The notes below the pieces were generated by a model. The model worked only from the letters and a program-made list of their open reading frames with translations. It searched no databases and was not told where the DNA came from. 64,000 bases of DNA, taken from assembly GCF_001593005.1 (NCBI RefSeq), contig NZ_LQZQ01000004.1:179021-243020 (forward strand), in the 5' to 3' direction. Both the position numbers and the translations under genes were made by a program. This document shows positions 11,128-20,115 of this stretch, piece after piece (the stretch's first letter is position 1; each line of letters begins with the position of its first letter). Source of the DNA: Roseivirga ehrenbergii (GTDB lineage Bacteria > Bacteroidota > Bacteroidia > Cytophagales > Cyclobacteriaceae).

Positions 11128-11142
11128 TTAGCTCAATCCCTT
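11113..11142 (-). terminator. Terminator of the alpha operon (after rplQ)
   Basis: AAGGGATTGA (11113-11122) and TCAATCCCTT (11133-11142) form a perfect 10-base-pair stem with a 10-base loop. On the minus strand it is followed by a T run. It begins 26 bases after the rplQ stop codon. Confidence 0.9.
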
Positions 11143-11167
11143 ATTCTATATTTTTAAGAAAGTAGAA

Positions 11168-11740
11168 TTATTCTCCGTCTTTCTTATCATCTTCTTTCGC
11201 TTCTTCAGCTTTAGCTTCAGGAGTTTCTTCAGTTTCAGCAGCTGGTGCCTCTACAGCCTCTTCTTTTGCTGCCTTAGGTGCTTTTGCTGCCGGAGTAGCT
11301 TCAGTAGTAGCGTCATCTTTCTTACCACCTCTTCTGCTTCTTCTGCTCTTTTTAGCAGGAGTTGCTTCTTTAAGTAGTAATTCGTTGTAGTCTACTAATT
11401 CAATGATACACATATCAGCGTTATCTCCTAATCTGTTTCCAGTTTTGATAATTCTAGTGTACCCTCCAGGTCTGTCTGCTACCTTTTCTGCAATCTCGTT
11501 GAAAAGTGCTGTTACCGTTTCCTTATTTTGAAGATAAGAGAATACAACTCGTCTTGAGTGAGTAGTATCAGTCTTAGCTTTTGTAATAAGAGGCTCAACA
11601 TATTTCCTAAGCTCCTTTGCCTTCGCTACAGTAGTTGAAATTCTCTTGTGCGCGATCAAAGAAGAAGCCATGTTAGAAAGCATTGCTTTTCTATGCGGTG
11701 CCTTTCTACTCAGGTGATTAAATTTCTTCCCGTGTCTCAT
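11168..11740 (-). CDS. rplQ: 50S ribosomal protein L17 with long acidic/alanine tail
   Basis: L17 sits on the large subunit near the exit tunnel. The core ([20 protein letters not shown] to roughly residue 125) matches the usual L17 of about 120 residues. The remaining 65 residues first form a basic patch ([12 protein letters not shown]) and then a low-complexity stretch of Ala, Glu, Lys, Pro and Asp. This tail is predicted to be disordered and is much longer than in E. coli; extended L17 tails occur in Bacteroidota. It is the last gene of the alpha operon, 6 bases after rpoA, ahead of a terminator. Confidence 0.96.
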   Translation of the reverse strand: MRHGKKFNHLSRKAPHRKAMLSNMASSLIAHKRISTTVAKAKELRKYVEPLITKAKTDTTHSRRVVFSYLQNKETVTALFNEIAEKVADRPGGYTRIIKTGNRLGDNADMCIIELVDYNELLLKEATPAKKSRRSRRGGKKDDATTEATPAAKAPKAAKEEAVEAPAAETEETPEAKAEEAKEDDKKDGE

Positions 11741-11746
11741 CTTACT

Positions 11747-12736
11747 TTATTCCTCGTCAAGTTTATATTTTGATAAGTCCATACCAAAAGTAAGGTTCTT
11801 ATCAGCTATTAGTTGCTCCAATTCAGCCAAAGACTTTTTACCGAAGTTTCTGAATTTCATCATGTCAGAAATTTCAAGTCTTGCTAAGTCGCCTAATGTT
11901 CTTACATCAGCAGCTTTAAGACAGTTGTAAGCTCTTACTGAAAGATCAAGATCGTTCAGTTGAGTTTTTAACAACTTACGCATATGAAGCATTTCTTCAT
12001 CTACTTGCTCTGGCTCATCTAGAGAACCTGTTTCCAAGATCATATTCTGATCAGAGAATAGCATGAAGTGTTGAATTAAGATATGGGCTGCACCTTTCAA
12101 AGCGTTTTCAGGGTGAATAGAACCGTCAGTTTGAATATCCAAAACCAACATTTCGTAGTCAGTTTTTTGTTCAACCCTAGTGTTTTCTACACTGAATTTT
12201 ACGTTTTTGATTGGCGTATAAATAGCGTCAATTGGAATGTATCCGAATAATTGCTCAGAAGGTCTGTTCTCTTCAGCAGGAACGTAACCTCTCCCCTTAT
12301 CGATAGAAAGCTCAATTTCGAACTTTACCGAACTATCAAGGTGACACACTACTTCATCTGGGTTAAGGATTTCGAAAGCACCAGTGAATTTTCCAATATC
12401 ACCAGCAGCAAACTTATCCTGACCTTCAATAATTACAGTAATTTTATTATCAACAGTGTCGGAGATTTTCTTGAAACGAACCTTCTTTAAATTTAGAATG
12501 ATTTCCGCTACGTCTTCTACAACACCCTCAATCGTTGAGAATTCATGCAAAACACCAGGAATCTTAATACCTGTGATAGCGTAACCTTCTAATGAAGAAA
12601 GAAGAATTCTTCTTAATGCATTACCGATTGTAACCCCGTATCCTTTTTCAAGCGGTTTAAATGTGAACAGACCGTGAAAGTCGTCCGCCTTTTCCATCAC
12701 CACCTTTTCAGGGATTTGAAATGCGAGTATTGACAT
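11747..12736 (-). CDS. rpoA: RNA polymerase alpha subunit
   Basis: Alpha dimerises to start assembly of RNA polymerase, and its C-terminal domain contacts upstream DNA and regulators. In 329 residues the N-terminal domain shows [23 protein letters not shown] (assembly face). The C-terminal domain shows [20 protein letters not shown] and [16 protein letters not shown], the helix-hairpin-helix DNA-binding module. Both domains are intact. It lies between rpsD and rplQ as in most bacteria. Its partners rpoB and rpoC are in this window, about 17 kb away. Confidence 0.98.
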   Translation of the reverse strand: MSILAFQIPEKVVMEKADDFHGLFTFKPLEKGYGVTIGNALRRILLSSLEGYAITGIKIPGVLHEFSTIEGVVEDVAEIILNLKKVRFKKISDTVDNKITVIIEGQDKFAAGDIGKFTGAFEILNPDEVVCHLDSSVKFEIELSIDKGRGYVPAEENRPSEQLFGYIPIDAIYTPIKNVKFSVENTRVEQKTDYEMLVLDIQTDGSIHPENALKGAAHILIQHFMLFSDQNMILETGSLDEPEQVDEEMLHMRKLLKTQLNDLDLSVRAYNCLKAADVRTLGDLARLEISDMMKFRNFGKKSLAELEQLIADKNLTFGMDLSKYKLDEE

Positions 12737-12766
12737 ATGATTAGATCGTTTAAGTTCTTAAATAGA

Positions 12767-13372
12767 TTATTTAGAGTAAAGCTCGACAATAAGCTGCTCA
12801 TTGATTTTTTCAGGAATTTCGTCCCTCATAGGTAGAGCAATCATCTTACCGTTCATTTCAGCTTTATTCCACTCAATCCATGGATATTTTTGTGCTGAAT
12901 TGTTAGCTAAACTGTCGGTGATGGCCTCTAGAGATTTAGATTTCTCTCTTACTCCTACTACATCACCTGGTTGTACCACATAAGATGGGATGTTAACCAA
13001 TTCTCCATTCACAGTGATGTGTTTGTGAGAAACTAATTGTCTTGCACCTCTTCTTGTAGGAGCAATCCCCATTCTATATACTGTATTATCAAGTCTTGCC
13101 TCCAACATTTGTAAAAGGATTTCACCTGTAATACCTGATTTTCTTGATGCACGATCGAACGTGTTAGCAAACTGACGCTCCAATACACCATAAGTGTATT
13201 TTGCTTTTTGCTTCTCCATTAACTGGATAGCATATTCAGATTGTTTCTTTCTTCTACCTCTTCCGTGTTGACCAGGAGGGTAAGCTTTCTTTTGCAATGC
13301 TTTGCTATGACCAAAGATAGGATCGTTAAATCTTCTCGCAATTTTGGCCTTAGGACCTGTATATCTTGCCAT
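12767..13372 (-). CDS. rpsD: 30S ribosomal protein S4
   Basis: S4 is a primary binder of 16S rRNA and nucleates assembly of the 5' domain. The 201-residue protein has the N-terminal part [20 protein letters not shown] and the S4 RNA-binding fold near residues 94-155 ([33 protein letters not shown]). No zinc-binding cysteine cluster is seen at the N terminus, so this is the cysteine-free form. In many bacteria S4 represses its own operon; no obvious S4 site is seen here. It lies 30 bases before rpoA. Confidence 0.97.
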   Translation of the reverse strand: MARYTGPKAKIARRFNDPIFGHSKALQKKAYPPGQHGRGRRKKQSEYAIQLMEKQKAKYTYGVLERQFANTFDRASRKSGITGEILLQMLEARLDNTVYRMGIAPTRRGARQLVSHKHITVNGELVNIPSYVVQPGDVVGVREKSKSLEAITDSLANNSAQKYPWIEWNKAEMNGKMIALPMRDEIPEKINEQLIVELYSK

Positions 13373-13390
13373 TACTTTCTAATTTCTGGA

Positions 13391-13783
13391 TTAAACTCTT
13401 CTACGTTTTGGAGGACGACATCCGTTGTGTGGCAATGGAGTAACGTCTTTAATCATCGTTACTTCGATACCAGTATTTTGGAGTGATCTAATAGCAGACT
13501 CTCTTCCTGAGCCTGGTCCTTTAACAAATACCTCAACTTTTCTCAAACCCAAATCGTAGGCAGTTTGAGCGCAATTTTGGGCTGCCATTTGGGCTGCATA
13601 AGGAGTGTTCTTTTTAGAACCCTTAAAACCCATTTTACCAGCAGATGCCCAAGAAATCACTTGACCTTGTAGGTTAGTGATTGATATGATGATGTTATTG
13701 AAAGAAGCCTTAATGTGGGCTTGTCCAATAGCTTCAACCTGAACTACTCGCTTTTTAGCTTTATCTTTTCTCTTCTGAGCCAT
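13391..13783 (-). CDS. rpsK: 30S ribosomal protein S11
   Basis: S11 lies on the platform of the small subunit, near the mRNA exit and the 3' end of 16S rRNA. The 130 residues include the conserved [35 protein letters not shown], and the C-terminal [18 protein letters not shown]. The length is standard. It sits between rpsM and rpsD in the alpha-operon order, with an intergenic gap of 39 bases to rpsM. Confidence 0.97.
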   Translation of the reverse strand: MAQKRKDKAKKRVVQVEAIGQAHIKASFNNIIISITNLQGQVISWASAGKMGFKGSKKNTPYAAQMAAQNCAQTAYDLGLRKVEVFVKGPGSGRESAIRSLQNTGIEVTMIKDVTPLPHNGCRPPKRRRV

Positions 13784-13822
13784 TCTTCAAATATTTTCAG
13801 ACCTAGCGGCCATTAATTCAAA

Positions 13823-14200
13823 TTACTTGGTTGCTTTTTTCTTGTTCGCAACAGTCTTTCTCTTACCTTTTCGGGTACGTGAGTTGTTTTTAGTATGCTG
13901 ACCACGAACAGGAAGACCCTTTCTGTGTCGCAAACCACGGTAACAACCAATATCCATCAGACGCTTAATGCTCAATTGAACCTCTGATTTTAAAACTCCT
14001 TCTACTTTGAACTCTTCACTGATGATTGTACGAATTGCTTTTTGCTCCTCGTCATCTAAATCACCAATTTTCTTGTTCACATCGATACCGGCTTTACCTA
14101 AAATGTAAACAGCCGAGCTGCGACCAATTCCGAAAATATAGGTCAAACCTATCTCTGACCTCTTGTGATCCGGAATATCTACTCCTGAAATTCTAGCCAT
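13823..14200 (-). CDS. rpsM: 30S ribosomal protein S13
   Basis: S13 forms the head of the small subunit and bridges to the large subunit and the P-site tRNA. The 125-residue sequence shows [19 protein letters not shown], the helix-turn-helix RNA segment, [20 protein letters not shown], and a lysine-rich tail ([16 protein letters not shown]) that reaches the P site. The length is normal. It directly follows rpmJ with a 2-base gap and begins the classical S13-S11-S4-alpha-L17 series. Confidence 0.97.
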   Translation of the reverse strand: MARISGVDIPDHKRSEIGLTYIFGIGRSSAVYILGKAGIDVNKKIGDLDDEEQKAIRTIISEEFKVEGVLKSEVQLSIKRLMDIGCYRGLRHRKGLPVRGQHTKNNSRTRKGKRKTVANKKKATK

Positions 14201-14202
14201 AA

Positions 14203-14319
14203 TTACCCTTGTCTTTGTTTGAATCTAGGATTCTTTTTGTTTATCACGTATAACTTTCCATTCCTACGGATCAGCTTACAATCAGCACTACGCTTCTTGA
14301 TAGATGCTTTCACTTTCAT
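14203..14319 (-). CDS. rpmJ: 50S ribosomal protein L36 (one-cysteine form)
   Basis: This 38-residue protein was read directly from the minus strand. It starts [20 protein letters not shown] and ends NPRFKQRQG before a TAA at 14205-14203. L36 helps organise 23S rRNA near the factor-binding region. The usual zinc ribbon needs three cysteines and a histidine, but only one cysteine is present, so this copy cannot bind zinc in the normal way. It lies 6 bases after infA and 2 bases before rpsM, the normal place. Confidence 0.95.
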   Translation of the reverse strand: MKVKASIKKRSADCKLIRRNGKLYVINKKNPRFKQRQG

Positions 14320-14325
14320 GATTTC

Positions 14326-14544
14326 TTATTTATATCTGTAAGTAATTCTTGCTTTGCTTAAATCGTATGGCGACATCTCCATTTTCACTTTGTCACCTGG
14401 TAATATTCTGATATAGTGCATTCGCATTTTACCAGAAATATGAGCAGTTACGGTGTGTCCATTATCAAGTTCAACTCTAAACATTGCATTTGGTAATGCT
14501 TCTAGAATAGTACCGTCCTGTTCAATAGATCCTTGTTTTGCCAT
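14326..14544 (-). CDS. infA: Translation initiation factor IF-1
   Basis: IF-1 binds the A site of the 30S subunit during initiation. The 72-residue protein is a single OB-fold: [20 protein letters not shown], then [20 protein letters not shown], and [20 protein letters not shown]. Length and sequence are typical. The start ATG at 14544 is only 1 base beyond the map stop (14546), so the two are probably translationally coupled. Confidence 0.97.
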   Translation of the reverse strand: MAKQGSIEQDGTILEALPNAMFRVELDNGHTVTAHISGKMRMHYIRILPGDKVKMEMSPYDLSKARITYRYK

Positions 14545-14545
14545 A

Positions 14546-15319
14546 CTAAAATTTAAAAACTTCTTCTATATACTTATGTGTTGTTAACACTTCTGTTCTG
14601 TCCTTGAATATCGCCACAGTATGCTCGAAATGGGCTGAAGGTTTTCTATCTCTGGTTCTGATGGTCCAACCATCATTCTCCTGAACTATATTCCTTGTAC
14701 CCAAATTGACCATCGGCTCAATGGCTATTACCAAACCCTCCTGTAATTTGACTCCTCGTCCACGTTTACCGTAGTTCGGAACCTCAGGTGATTCGTGTAA
14801 GCTTCTTCCTAATCCGTGTCCTACAAGTTCTCGTACTACAGTGTAGCCCCTGTCTTCAACGTATTTTTGGATAGATGCACTTACATCGCCTAACCGATTG
14901 CCATACTTGGCTTGTTCAATACCTATATACAACGACTCTTTCGTTGCTCTAAGCAGTGCTAATGTCTCTGGGGAAATTTCTCCTACGGGGTATGTATAAG
15001 CGGAATCGCTATGAAAACCTTTGTAGAAGACTCCACAATCTATAGAGATTATATCACCGTCTTTCAATTCGTATTCTCCTGGAAACCCATGAACTACATT
15101 TTCGTTCACCGAAATACACAGGGTAGAAGGAAATCCATTGTAGCCTTTAAACGATGCTTTCGCATTGTGATCACGAATGTATTCTTCCGCAATCTTATCC
15201 AAGTCTTTGGTTTTAACACCAGCTCTAACTTGTTTAGCTACTTCTCCGTGAGCTCTGCCAAGAATATCGGCACTCTCTCGGATTATCTGAATTTCCTCTT
15301 CAGTCTTGTAATGAATCAT
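14546..15319 (-). CDS. map: Methionine aminopeptidase type I
   Basis: This enzyme removes the N-terminal methionine from new proteins at the ribosome. The 257-residue pita-bread fold shows the metal ligands in order: D in [14 protein letters not shown] (two aspartates), H in [12 protein letters not shown] in IEPMVNLG and E in FEHTVAIF. There is no N-terminal zinc-finger extension, so this is subtype Ia. It sits directly after secY with a 1-base gap and before infA, as in many bacterial spc operons. Confidence 0.96.
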   Translation of the reverse strand: MIHYKTEEEIQIIRESADILGRAHGEVAKQVRAGVKTKDLDKIAEEYIRDHNAKASFKGYNGFPSTLCISVNENVVHGFPGEYELKDGDIISIDCGVFYKGFHSDSAYTYPVGEISPETLALLRATKESLYIGIEQAKYGNRLGDVSASIQKYVEDRGYTVVRELVGHGLGRSLHESPEVPNYGKRGRGVKLQEGLVIAIEPMVNLGTRNIVQENDGWTIRTRDRKPSAHFEHTVAIFKDRTEVLTTHKYIEEVFKF

Positions 15320-15320
15320 A

Positions 15321-16649
15321 TTATGCTACAGCTACGTTCTGAGATCGGCCACGCATCTTGCCTGACTTCATCATTCCTTCGTAGTGTCGCATCAACAAAT
15401 AACTTTCTATTTGTTGTAAAGTATCTAAAATCACACCCACCATAATTAGAAGTGAGGTACCTCCATAGAAGTAAGCGAACTGCTGTCCTACACCTGCATT
15501 GTATGCGAAAGTTGGAAGGATTGCGATTATCGCTAAGAATATTGATCCAGGAAGCGTAATTCTATCTAAAACATCTCCTATAAATTCAGAGGTTGGTCTT
15601 CCTGGCTTAATACCTGGGATAAAACCACCACTTCTCTTAAGGTCATCTGCCATATTAGATGGATTCACCGTAATGGCAGTGTAGAAGAATGTAAATGCTA
15701 TAATTAATAAGGCAAAGGTAACATTATACTGCCAAGAGTATGGATTACTAAATGCAGCTCCAATTGAGTTAGCTATATCACTGCTGTCTTGCCAGATACC
15801 AGCCAATAAACTTGGTAGGATCATTAAAGCTTGAGCAAAAATGATTGGCATAACACCAGATGCATTCACCTTTAAAGGAATAAACTGACGTTGGCCACCA
15901 TATACCTTTCCACCTACTACTTGCTTTGCATATTGTACAGGAATTCTTCTGGTTGCTTGAACCAAAGCTACTGTAACAATTACAACAAAGAACAAAACAA
16001 TTACCTCAATCACAGAGAACAATGCTCTACCTATACCATTTGTAGTTACAAACTCCATCCATGCTGCTCCAGGTAAACTTGAAATGATACCGATCATAAT
16101 TAGCATAGAAATACCATTGCCAATTCCTTTATCAGTAATCTTCTCTCCTAACCACATACAGAACATTGTACCTGCAGTTAACAAGATCATTGAACTGATC
16201 ATGAAAAGGGAAGGATCAATGCTTGGTAAAACAGCATCTTGAGAAATAATAGTTGCCTTTATATATCCAAAGCTTTGTGCTAAGGTTACCAAAATAGTAA
16301 GTACTCTAGTAATTTGAGTAAGCTTCTTCCTACCAGATTCGCCTTCTTTCTGCATTTTCTGGAAGCTCGGTACAGCCACAGTCATCAATTGAATTACAAT
16401 TGAAGCGGAGATATAAGGCATAATACCTAAACCGAATATAGATGCTCTACTAAATGAACCTCCTAACAATGAGTTAAGGATACCAAATATCCCACCCGCA
16501 TCATCGGTTAATTTAGCTACGTCTACACCAGGTAAAACAACAAAAGATCCAAGTCTGAAAACGATCAAGAATCCCAGCGTAGCTAGGATCCTATTTCTCA
16601 ATTCCTCAATGGAGTATATATTTCGTATGGTAGTAAAAAACTTCTTCAT
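15321..16649 (-). CDS. secY: Protein translocase subunit SecY
   Basis: SecY is the channel through which secretory proteins cross the inner membrane and from which membrane proteins enter the bilayer. The 442-residue protein has ten predicted transmembrane helices. It shows the plug-associated GGSFSRASIFGLGIMPYISA stretch, the cytosolic loop EGESGRKKLTQITRVLT, and the second SecY signature segment GIGNGISMLIMIGII. Its partner SecE is encoded at 40766. It lies 4 bases after rplO and begins the secY-map-infA-rpmJ run. Confidence 0.97.
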   Translation of the reverse strand: MKKFFTTIRNIYSIEELRNRILATLGFLIVFRLGSFVVLPGVDVAKLTDDAGGIFGILNSLLGGSFSRASIFGLGIMPYISASIVIQLMTVAVPSFQKMQKEGESGRKKLTQITRVLTILVTLAQSFGYIKATIISQDAVLPSIDPSLFMISSMILLTAGTMFCMWLGEKITDKGIGNGISMLIMIGIISSLPGAAWMEFVTTNGIGRALFSVIEVIVLFFVVIVTVALVQATRRIPVQYAKQVVGGKVYGGQRQFIPLKVNASGVMPIIFAQALMILPSLLAGIWQDSSDIANSIGAAFSNPYSWQYNVTFALLIIAFTFFYTAITVNPSNMADDLKRSGGFIPGIKPGRPTSEFIGDVLDRITLPGSIFLAIIAILPTFAYNAGVGQQFAYFYGGTSLLIMVGVILDTLQQIESYLLMRHYEGMMKSGKMRGRSQNVAVA

Positions 16650-16653
16650 GTTA

Positions 16654-17100
16654 TTAAAGCTTTGTAACGGTTCCGCCTAATTTTTCGATTGCTGCTTGAG
16701 CAGAACTAGAAAATTTATGGGCCGATACATTCACTTTAGAGGTTAATTCGCCTCTACCTAAAATCTTAACTAGATCATTCTTCTGAGCAAAACCATTCTC
16801 CATCAAAGTATTGAAGTCAATGGTGTCAGCATTTAATTTTGTTGCTAACTCTTGAAGTGAATCAAGGTTTAATGCCTTGTATTCAACTCTGTTAGGGTTA
16901 GTGAAACCAAACTTAGGCACACGTCTTTGTAATGGCATTTGACCACCTTCAAAACCGCCTTTGCTTTTATAGCCAGATCTAGATTTAGCCCCTTTGTGAC
17001 CACGTGTTGACGTTCCACCACGACCAGAACCTGTACCTCTAGCTATTCTTTTTCTATTTTTCGTAGAACCTTCTGCAGGTTTTAAACTATTCAAATCCAT
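16654..17100 (-). CDS. rplO: 50S ribosomal protein L15
   Basis: L15 is a late-assembly protein of the large subunit whose extended N-terminal arm runs through 23S rRNA. The 148-residue protein opens MDLNSLKPAEGSTKNRKRIA and has the glycine- and arginine-rich GRGTGSGRGGTSTRGHKG-like arm, then a compact C-terminal domain ending KLGGTVTKL. It follows rpmD with a 1-base gap. The length is normal for this family. Confidence 0.96.
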   Translation of the reverse strand: MDLNSLKPAEGSTKNRKRIARGTGSGRGGTSTRGHKGAKSRSGYKSKGGFEGGQMPLQRRVPKFGFTNPNRVEYKALNLDSLQELATKLNADTIDFNTLMENGFAQKNDLVKILGRGELTSKVNVSAHKFSSSAQAAIEKLGGTVTKL

Positions 17101-17101
17101 C

Positions 17102-17281
17102 TTACAGTTCCTTTACAGATACTAAATGATTTACCTTATTAATCATACCAGCAATAGATGCAGTTAACTCTACCTCTACTGTTCTGTTGATTTTACCAAG
17201 GCCTAAAGCCTGGATTGTTCTCTTTTGTCTTTCAGGTCTGTCGATTGTGCTCTTAACCTGTGTAATTTGAACCTTTGCCAT
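17102..17281 (-). CDS. rpmD: 50S ribosomal protein L30
   Basis: A 59-residue protein was read from the minus strand between rpsE and rplO. It starts [20 protein letters not shown], continues [18 protein letters not shown] and ends NHLVSVKEL before a TAA. L30 binds 23S rRNA and 5S rRNA-proximal elements of the large subunit. Its length, position and the R-x-x-Q-A-L-G-L-G-K pattern are typical. There are 5 bases to rpsE and 1 base to rplO. Confidence 0.96.
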   Translation of the reverse strand: MAKVQITQVKSTIDRPERQKRTIQALGLGKINRTVEVELTASIAGMINKVNHLVSVKEL

Positions 17282-17286
17282 TCTTA

Positions 17287-17805
17287 TTATCCGTTAAAAA
17301 CTTTAGACATTGTTATTCCTCTTTGTTCAGCAACAGTATAAGCATCTCTCATACTCAAAAGAGCATCAAATGTAGCCTTTACTACGTTGTGAGGGTTTGA
17401 AGAACCTTTAGACTTGGCCAAAACATTGTGGTATCCAGCACTTTCGAATACAGCACGCATCGCACCACCTGCAATCACACCAGTACCTTCAGCTGCTGGC
17501 TTCACTAATACGAAACCTCCACCAAATTTACCGATTGACTCGTGAGGCACAGTACCTTTCAACAAAGGAACTTTCACCAAGTTCTTCTTTGCATCATCAA
17601 TACCTTTAGTTATCGCGTCAGTAACCTCATTAGCTTTTCCTAAACCGTATCCAACAACACCATTTCCGTCACCTACTACAACGATTGCAGAGAAACTAAA
17701 TCTTCTACCACCTTTAACTACCTTAGCCACACGCTTGATCGCAACTACCTTTTCTTTAAGGTCGATCTCACTTGCTTTTACTGATTTTATATTTTTCTGT
17801 GACAT
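17287..17805 (-). CDS. rpsE: 30S ribosomal protein S5
   Basis: S5 acts at the mRNA entry site and in decoding accuracy. The 172-residue protein has the N-terminal double-stranded-RNA-binding-like domain ([20 protein letters not shown] and [12 protein letters not shown]). It also has the loop [19 protein letters not shown] that corresponds to the site of E. coli ram/spectinomycin mutations, and the C-terminal domain [15 protein letters not shown]. The spacing of 5 bases on both sides fits a tightly packed spc operon. Confidence 0.97.
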   Translation of the reverse strand: MSQKNIKSVKASEIDLKEKVVAIKRVAKVVKGGRRFSFSAIVVVGDGNGVVGYGLGKANEVTDAITKGIDDAKKNLVKVPLLKGTVPHESIGKFGGGFVLVKPAAEGTGVIAGGAMRAVFESAGYHNVLAKSKGSSNPHNVVKATFDALLSMRDAYTVAEQRGITMSKVFNG

Positions 17806-17810
17806 CCTGA

Positions 17811-18158
17811 TTAAAATTTAAGACCGCCTTCTCTAGCTCCTTCAGCCAATGCTTGTACTTTACCATGGTATACATAACCATTACGGTCGAAAACCACACT
17901 GGTGATACCTTCTGCTATTGCCTTTTCAGCCAACTTTTTCCCAACTTCTTTAGATAACTCTATGTTGGTATTTTTCTTCTTACTATCAAACTCAACAGAA
18001 GAAGCTGATACTAGCGTATGCCCTTTTGAATCATCGATAATTTGGGCAGATATACGTGAATTACTTTTGAAAACTGAAATTCTCGGTCTTTCGGAAGTTC
18101 CAGAAATCTTATTTCTAATTCCTCTTTTTATTCTTAGTCTACTTTTACTAACAGCCAT
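17811..18158 (-). CDS. rplR: 50S ribosomal protein L18
   Basis: L18 binds 5S rRNA and anchors it to the large subunit. The 115-residue protein has a basic N-terminal arm ([20 protein letters not shown]) followed by [19 protein letters not shown] and a C-terminal [20 protein letters not shown] typical of the family. It lies between rplF and rpsE. Confidence 0.96.
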   Translation of the reverse strand: MAVSKSRLRIKRGIRNKISGTSERPRISVFKSNSRISAQIIDDSKGHTLVSASSVEFDSKKKNTNIELSKEVGKKLAEKAIAEGITSVVFDRNGYVYHGKVQALAEGAREGGLKF

Positions 18159-18166
18159 AATTACTC

Positions 18167-18721
18167 TTATTTAGAAGCAGTTTTACCAGCTTTTCTTCTG
18201 ATTACCTCACCAACGAACTTGATACCTTTACCTTTATAAGGTTCTGATTTTCTCAATGACTTAATCTTAGCAGCCACTTGACCAATCAATTCTTTATCAA
18301 TTCCTTCTAAAGAAACTGTAGGGTTCTTTCCTTTCAACATTTCGGCACTCGCCTTAATCTCATCAGGAACTGCAACAAAGATATTATGTGAGTAACCTAG
18401 GCTCAACTCTAACACGTTATTAGTAACGGTTGCTTTATAACCTACACCTACTAATTCTAAATCTTTCTTGTAACCTTCACTTACACCAACAACCATGTTA
18501 TTGATTAATGAGCGGTATAAACCGTGTAATGATTTGTGCCTTTTTTGCTCAGTTGGTCTTTCAACCGTAAGAACAGCACCATCAACGGTTATTTTTATAT
18601 CAGGATTTACTGCCTGTTTCAGCTCTCCTTTAGGTCCTTTAACAGTAACCACATTTTCTGCGGTTACGTCTACAGATACTCCTTGAGGTAGATCAATCGG
18701 TTTCTTACCAATTCGTGACAT
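18167..18721 (-). CDS. rplF: 50S ribosomal protein L6
   Basis: L6 stands near the sarcin-ricin loop and the factor-binding centre. It is 184 residues with two related RNA-binding-like domains. Visible are MSRIGKKPIDLPQGVSV, the second-domain motif GVGYKATVTNNVLELSLGYSH, and the signature EPYKGKGIKFVGEVIRRKAGK at the C terminus. It is in the standard place between rpsH and rplR. Confidence 0.97.
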   Translation of the reverse strand: MSRIGKKPIDLPQGVSVDVTAENVVTVKGPKGELKQAVNPDIKITVDGAVLTVERPTEQKRHKSLHGLYRSLINNMVVGVSEGYKKDLELVGVGYKATVTNNVLELSLGYSHNIFVAVPDEIKASAEMLKGKNPTVSLEGIDKELIGQVAAKIKSLRKSEPYKGKGIKFVGEVIRRKAGKTASK

Positions 18722-18732
18722 CTCTTCTTATC

Positions 18733-19128
18733 TTAGTATACGTGACATAAAACTTCACCACCGATATGAAGATTTCTCGCTTCTTTATCGGTCATAATTC
18801 CCTTTGATGTAGAGATGATAGCTATACCTAAGCCATTTAAAACTCTAGGTAATTCCTCTGCACCAACATATTTTCTTAAGCCTGGCTTACTCACACGGAG
18901 TAATTTCTCGATAGCTGACTTTTTAGAAACTCTATTATATTTTAGAGCGATTTTGATATTACCCTGTGGGCCTTCATCTTCAAACTTGTAGTTCAAAATG
19001 TATCCCTTTTCGTGTAATACACTCGTCAGCTGCTTCTTCAAGTTAGAAGCAGGAATGTCTACGACTCTATGCTTTGCCTTAATGGCATTACGCAATCGTG
19101 TTAAATAATCTGCTATTGGATCAGTCAT
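18733..19128 (-). CDS. rpsH: 30S ribosomal protein S8
   Basis: S8 is a primary binder of the central domain of 16S rRNA and in E. coli represses the spc operon. The protein is 131 residues, [20 protein letters not shown] to GGEVLCHVY. The ATG at 19128 is chosen because it gives the universally conserved start of S8; the longer open frame to 19188 would use the structured leader as coding sequence. Unlike its neighbours, this gene follows a 153-base gap with its own promoter signal and two hairpins (separate entries). Confidence 0.96.
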   Translation of the reverse strand: MTDPIADYLTRLRNAIKAKHRVVDIPASNLKKQLTSVLHEKGYILNYKFEDEGPQGNIKIALKYNRVSKKSAIEKLLRVSKPGLRKYVGAEELPRVLNGLGIAIISTSKGIMTDKEARNLHIGGEVLCHVY

Positions 19129-19234
19129 TGTTTTTTGTTTATGACGGCTCGATTTTTCAAAAATCCGTCTCCAATCTGGCGATATCACCCAGAATTGGAA
19201 TTCTATTTAAAATTAATACCTCCCGACCTAAATC
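19129..19234 (-). promoter_or_regulatory. Structured mRNA leader of rpsH (two hairpins)
   Basis: Downstream of an internal promoter the minus-strand leader can fold twice. One hairpin pairs CCAAT (19171-19175) with an ATTGG distal to it, plus CTGG/CCAG inside. The other pairs GACGG (19143-19147) with CCGTC (19165-19169), with an inner ATTTTT/AAAAAT. All other spc genes here are 1-12 bases apart, so this structured gap stands out. It could be a ribosomal-protein (S8) control site or a processing site; both are inference. Confidence 0.5.
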
Positions 19235-19240
19235 GGCCTG

Positions 19241-19248
19241 CAAAGGTA
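19241..19248 (-). promoter_or_regulatory. Internal promoter -7 element before rpsH
   Basis: TACCTTTGCAG on the minus strand is an exact TAnnTTTG match with the same TTTGCA extension as the strong promoters of this window. The -33 position shows only TTCG (19270-19267) with 18 bases of spacing, so the promoter may be moderate. It would give a leader of roughly 105 bases. Confidence 0.6.
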
Positions 19249-19281
19249 TTGAAAATATTTTATTAGCGAAATAAAAAAAGC

Positions 19282-19551
19282 TTACCAGCTTGATTTTGTT
19301 ACTCCAGGTATTTTACCTGCAGAAGCCATTTCTCTAAATGTAACACGAGAAATACCAAATTTCCTCATATATCCTTTAGGACGACCAGTAAGTTTACATC
19401 TGTTGTGTAGTCTTACTGGAGATGCGTTTCTTGGCAATTTATCCAAACCTTCCCAGTCACCAGCAGCTTTAAGCTCTGCTCTTTTTTGAGCGTACTTAGC
19501 AACAAGACGTTCTCTTTTTCTTTCTCTAGCTTTTATCGATTCTCTAGCCAT
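19282..19551 (-). CDS. rpsN: 30S ribosomal protein S14 (long, one-cysteine form)
   Basis: S14 is a head protein of the small subunit. The 89 residues start [20 protein letters not shown] and include [20 protein letters not shown] and the tail [11 protein letters not shown]. The start is the ATG at 19551, since the longer frame overlaps rplE and adds no conserved sequence. Only one cysteine is present, so this is the long, zinc-free form of S14 as in E. coli, unlike the short four-cysteine type. It ends the S10-side part of the operon; the next gene, rpsH, follows after the leader gap. Confidence 0.96.
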   Translation of the reverse strand: MARESIKARERKRERLVAKYAQKRAELKAAGDWEGLDKLPRNASPVRLHNRCKLTGRPKGYMRKFGISRVTFREMASAGKIPGVTKSSW

Positions 19552-19555
19552 AGTA

Positions 19556-20110
19556 TTATTTTTTACCAGTTGAGAAAGGCATTCCAAATGCTTTCAACAA
19601 CTCGAATGCTTCTTCATCAGAATTTGCAGTAGTAACAATAGTGATATCCATACCAGTGATTTTATTCACTTTATCGATGGAAATTTCAGGGAAAATGATT
19701 TGTTCTTTGATACCCAAAGTATAATTACCTCTTCCATCAAATCCTTTATCTTTTACACCTCTGAAATCCCTTACACGTGGTAAAGCGATATTCAAAAGTC
19801 TATCAAGAAATTCGAACATTCTATCTCCTCTTAAAGTTACGCGGGCACCAATAGGCATCCCTTCTCTTAACTTAAAGTTTGAAATTGAATTCTTAGCAAT
19901 TGTAGCAACAGCTTTCTGACCAGTGATGGTAGTAAGTTCTTCTACTCCTACGTCAACTAATTTTTTGTCTGCAACTGCAGCTCCTATACCTTTGTTAACC
20001 ACAATTTTGGTGATCTTAGGCACCTGCATAATAGAGGTATATTCAAACCTCTTCATCATTGCAGGAGTTATATCATTGATATAAGTATCTTTTAATCTAG
20101 GATTAGCCAT
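19556..20110 (-). CDS. rplE: 50S ribosomal protein L5
   Basis: L5 binds 5S rRNA and contacts the P-site tRNA and S13 across the subunit bridge. The 184-residue protein shows [20 protein letters not shown], the [20 protein letters not shown] segment and the conserved [20 protein letters not shown], and ends in [14 protein letters not shown]. Standard length and place, 5 bases after rplX and 4 bases before rpsN. Confidence 0.97.
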   Translation of the reverse strand: MANPRLKDTYINDITPAMMKRFEYTSIMQVPKITKIVVNKGIGAAVADKKLVDVGVEELTTITGQKAVATIAKNSISNFKLREGMPIGARVTLRGDRMFEFLDRLLNIALPRVRDFRGVKDKGFDGRGNYTLGIKEQIIFPEISIDKVNKITGMDITIVTTANSDEEAFELLKAFGMPFSTGKK

Positions 20111-20115
20111 TATAA

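Noticed and set aside
19129..19188. N-terminal extension of S8
   Set aside because: It would translate the hairpin leader. S8 proteins start with [18 protein letters not shown] sequence at the ATG at 19128.
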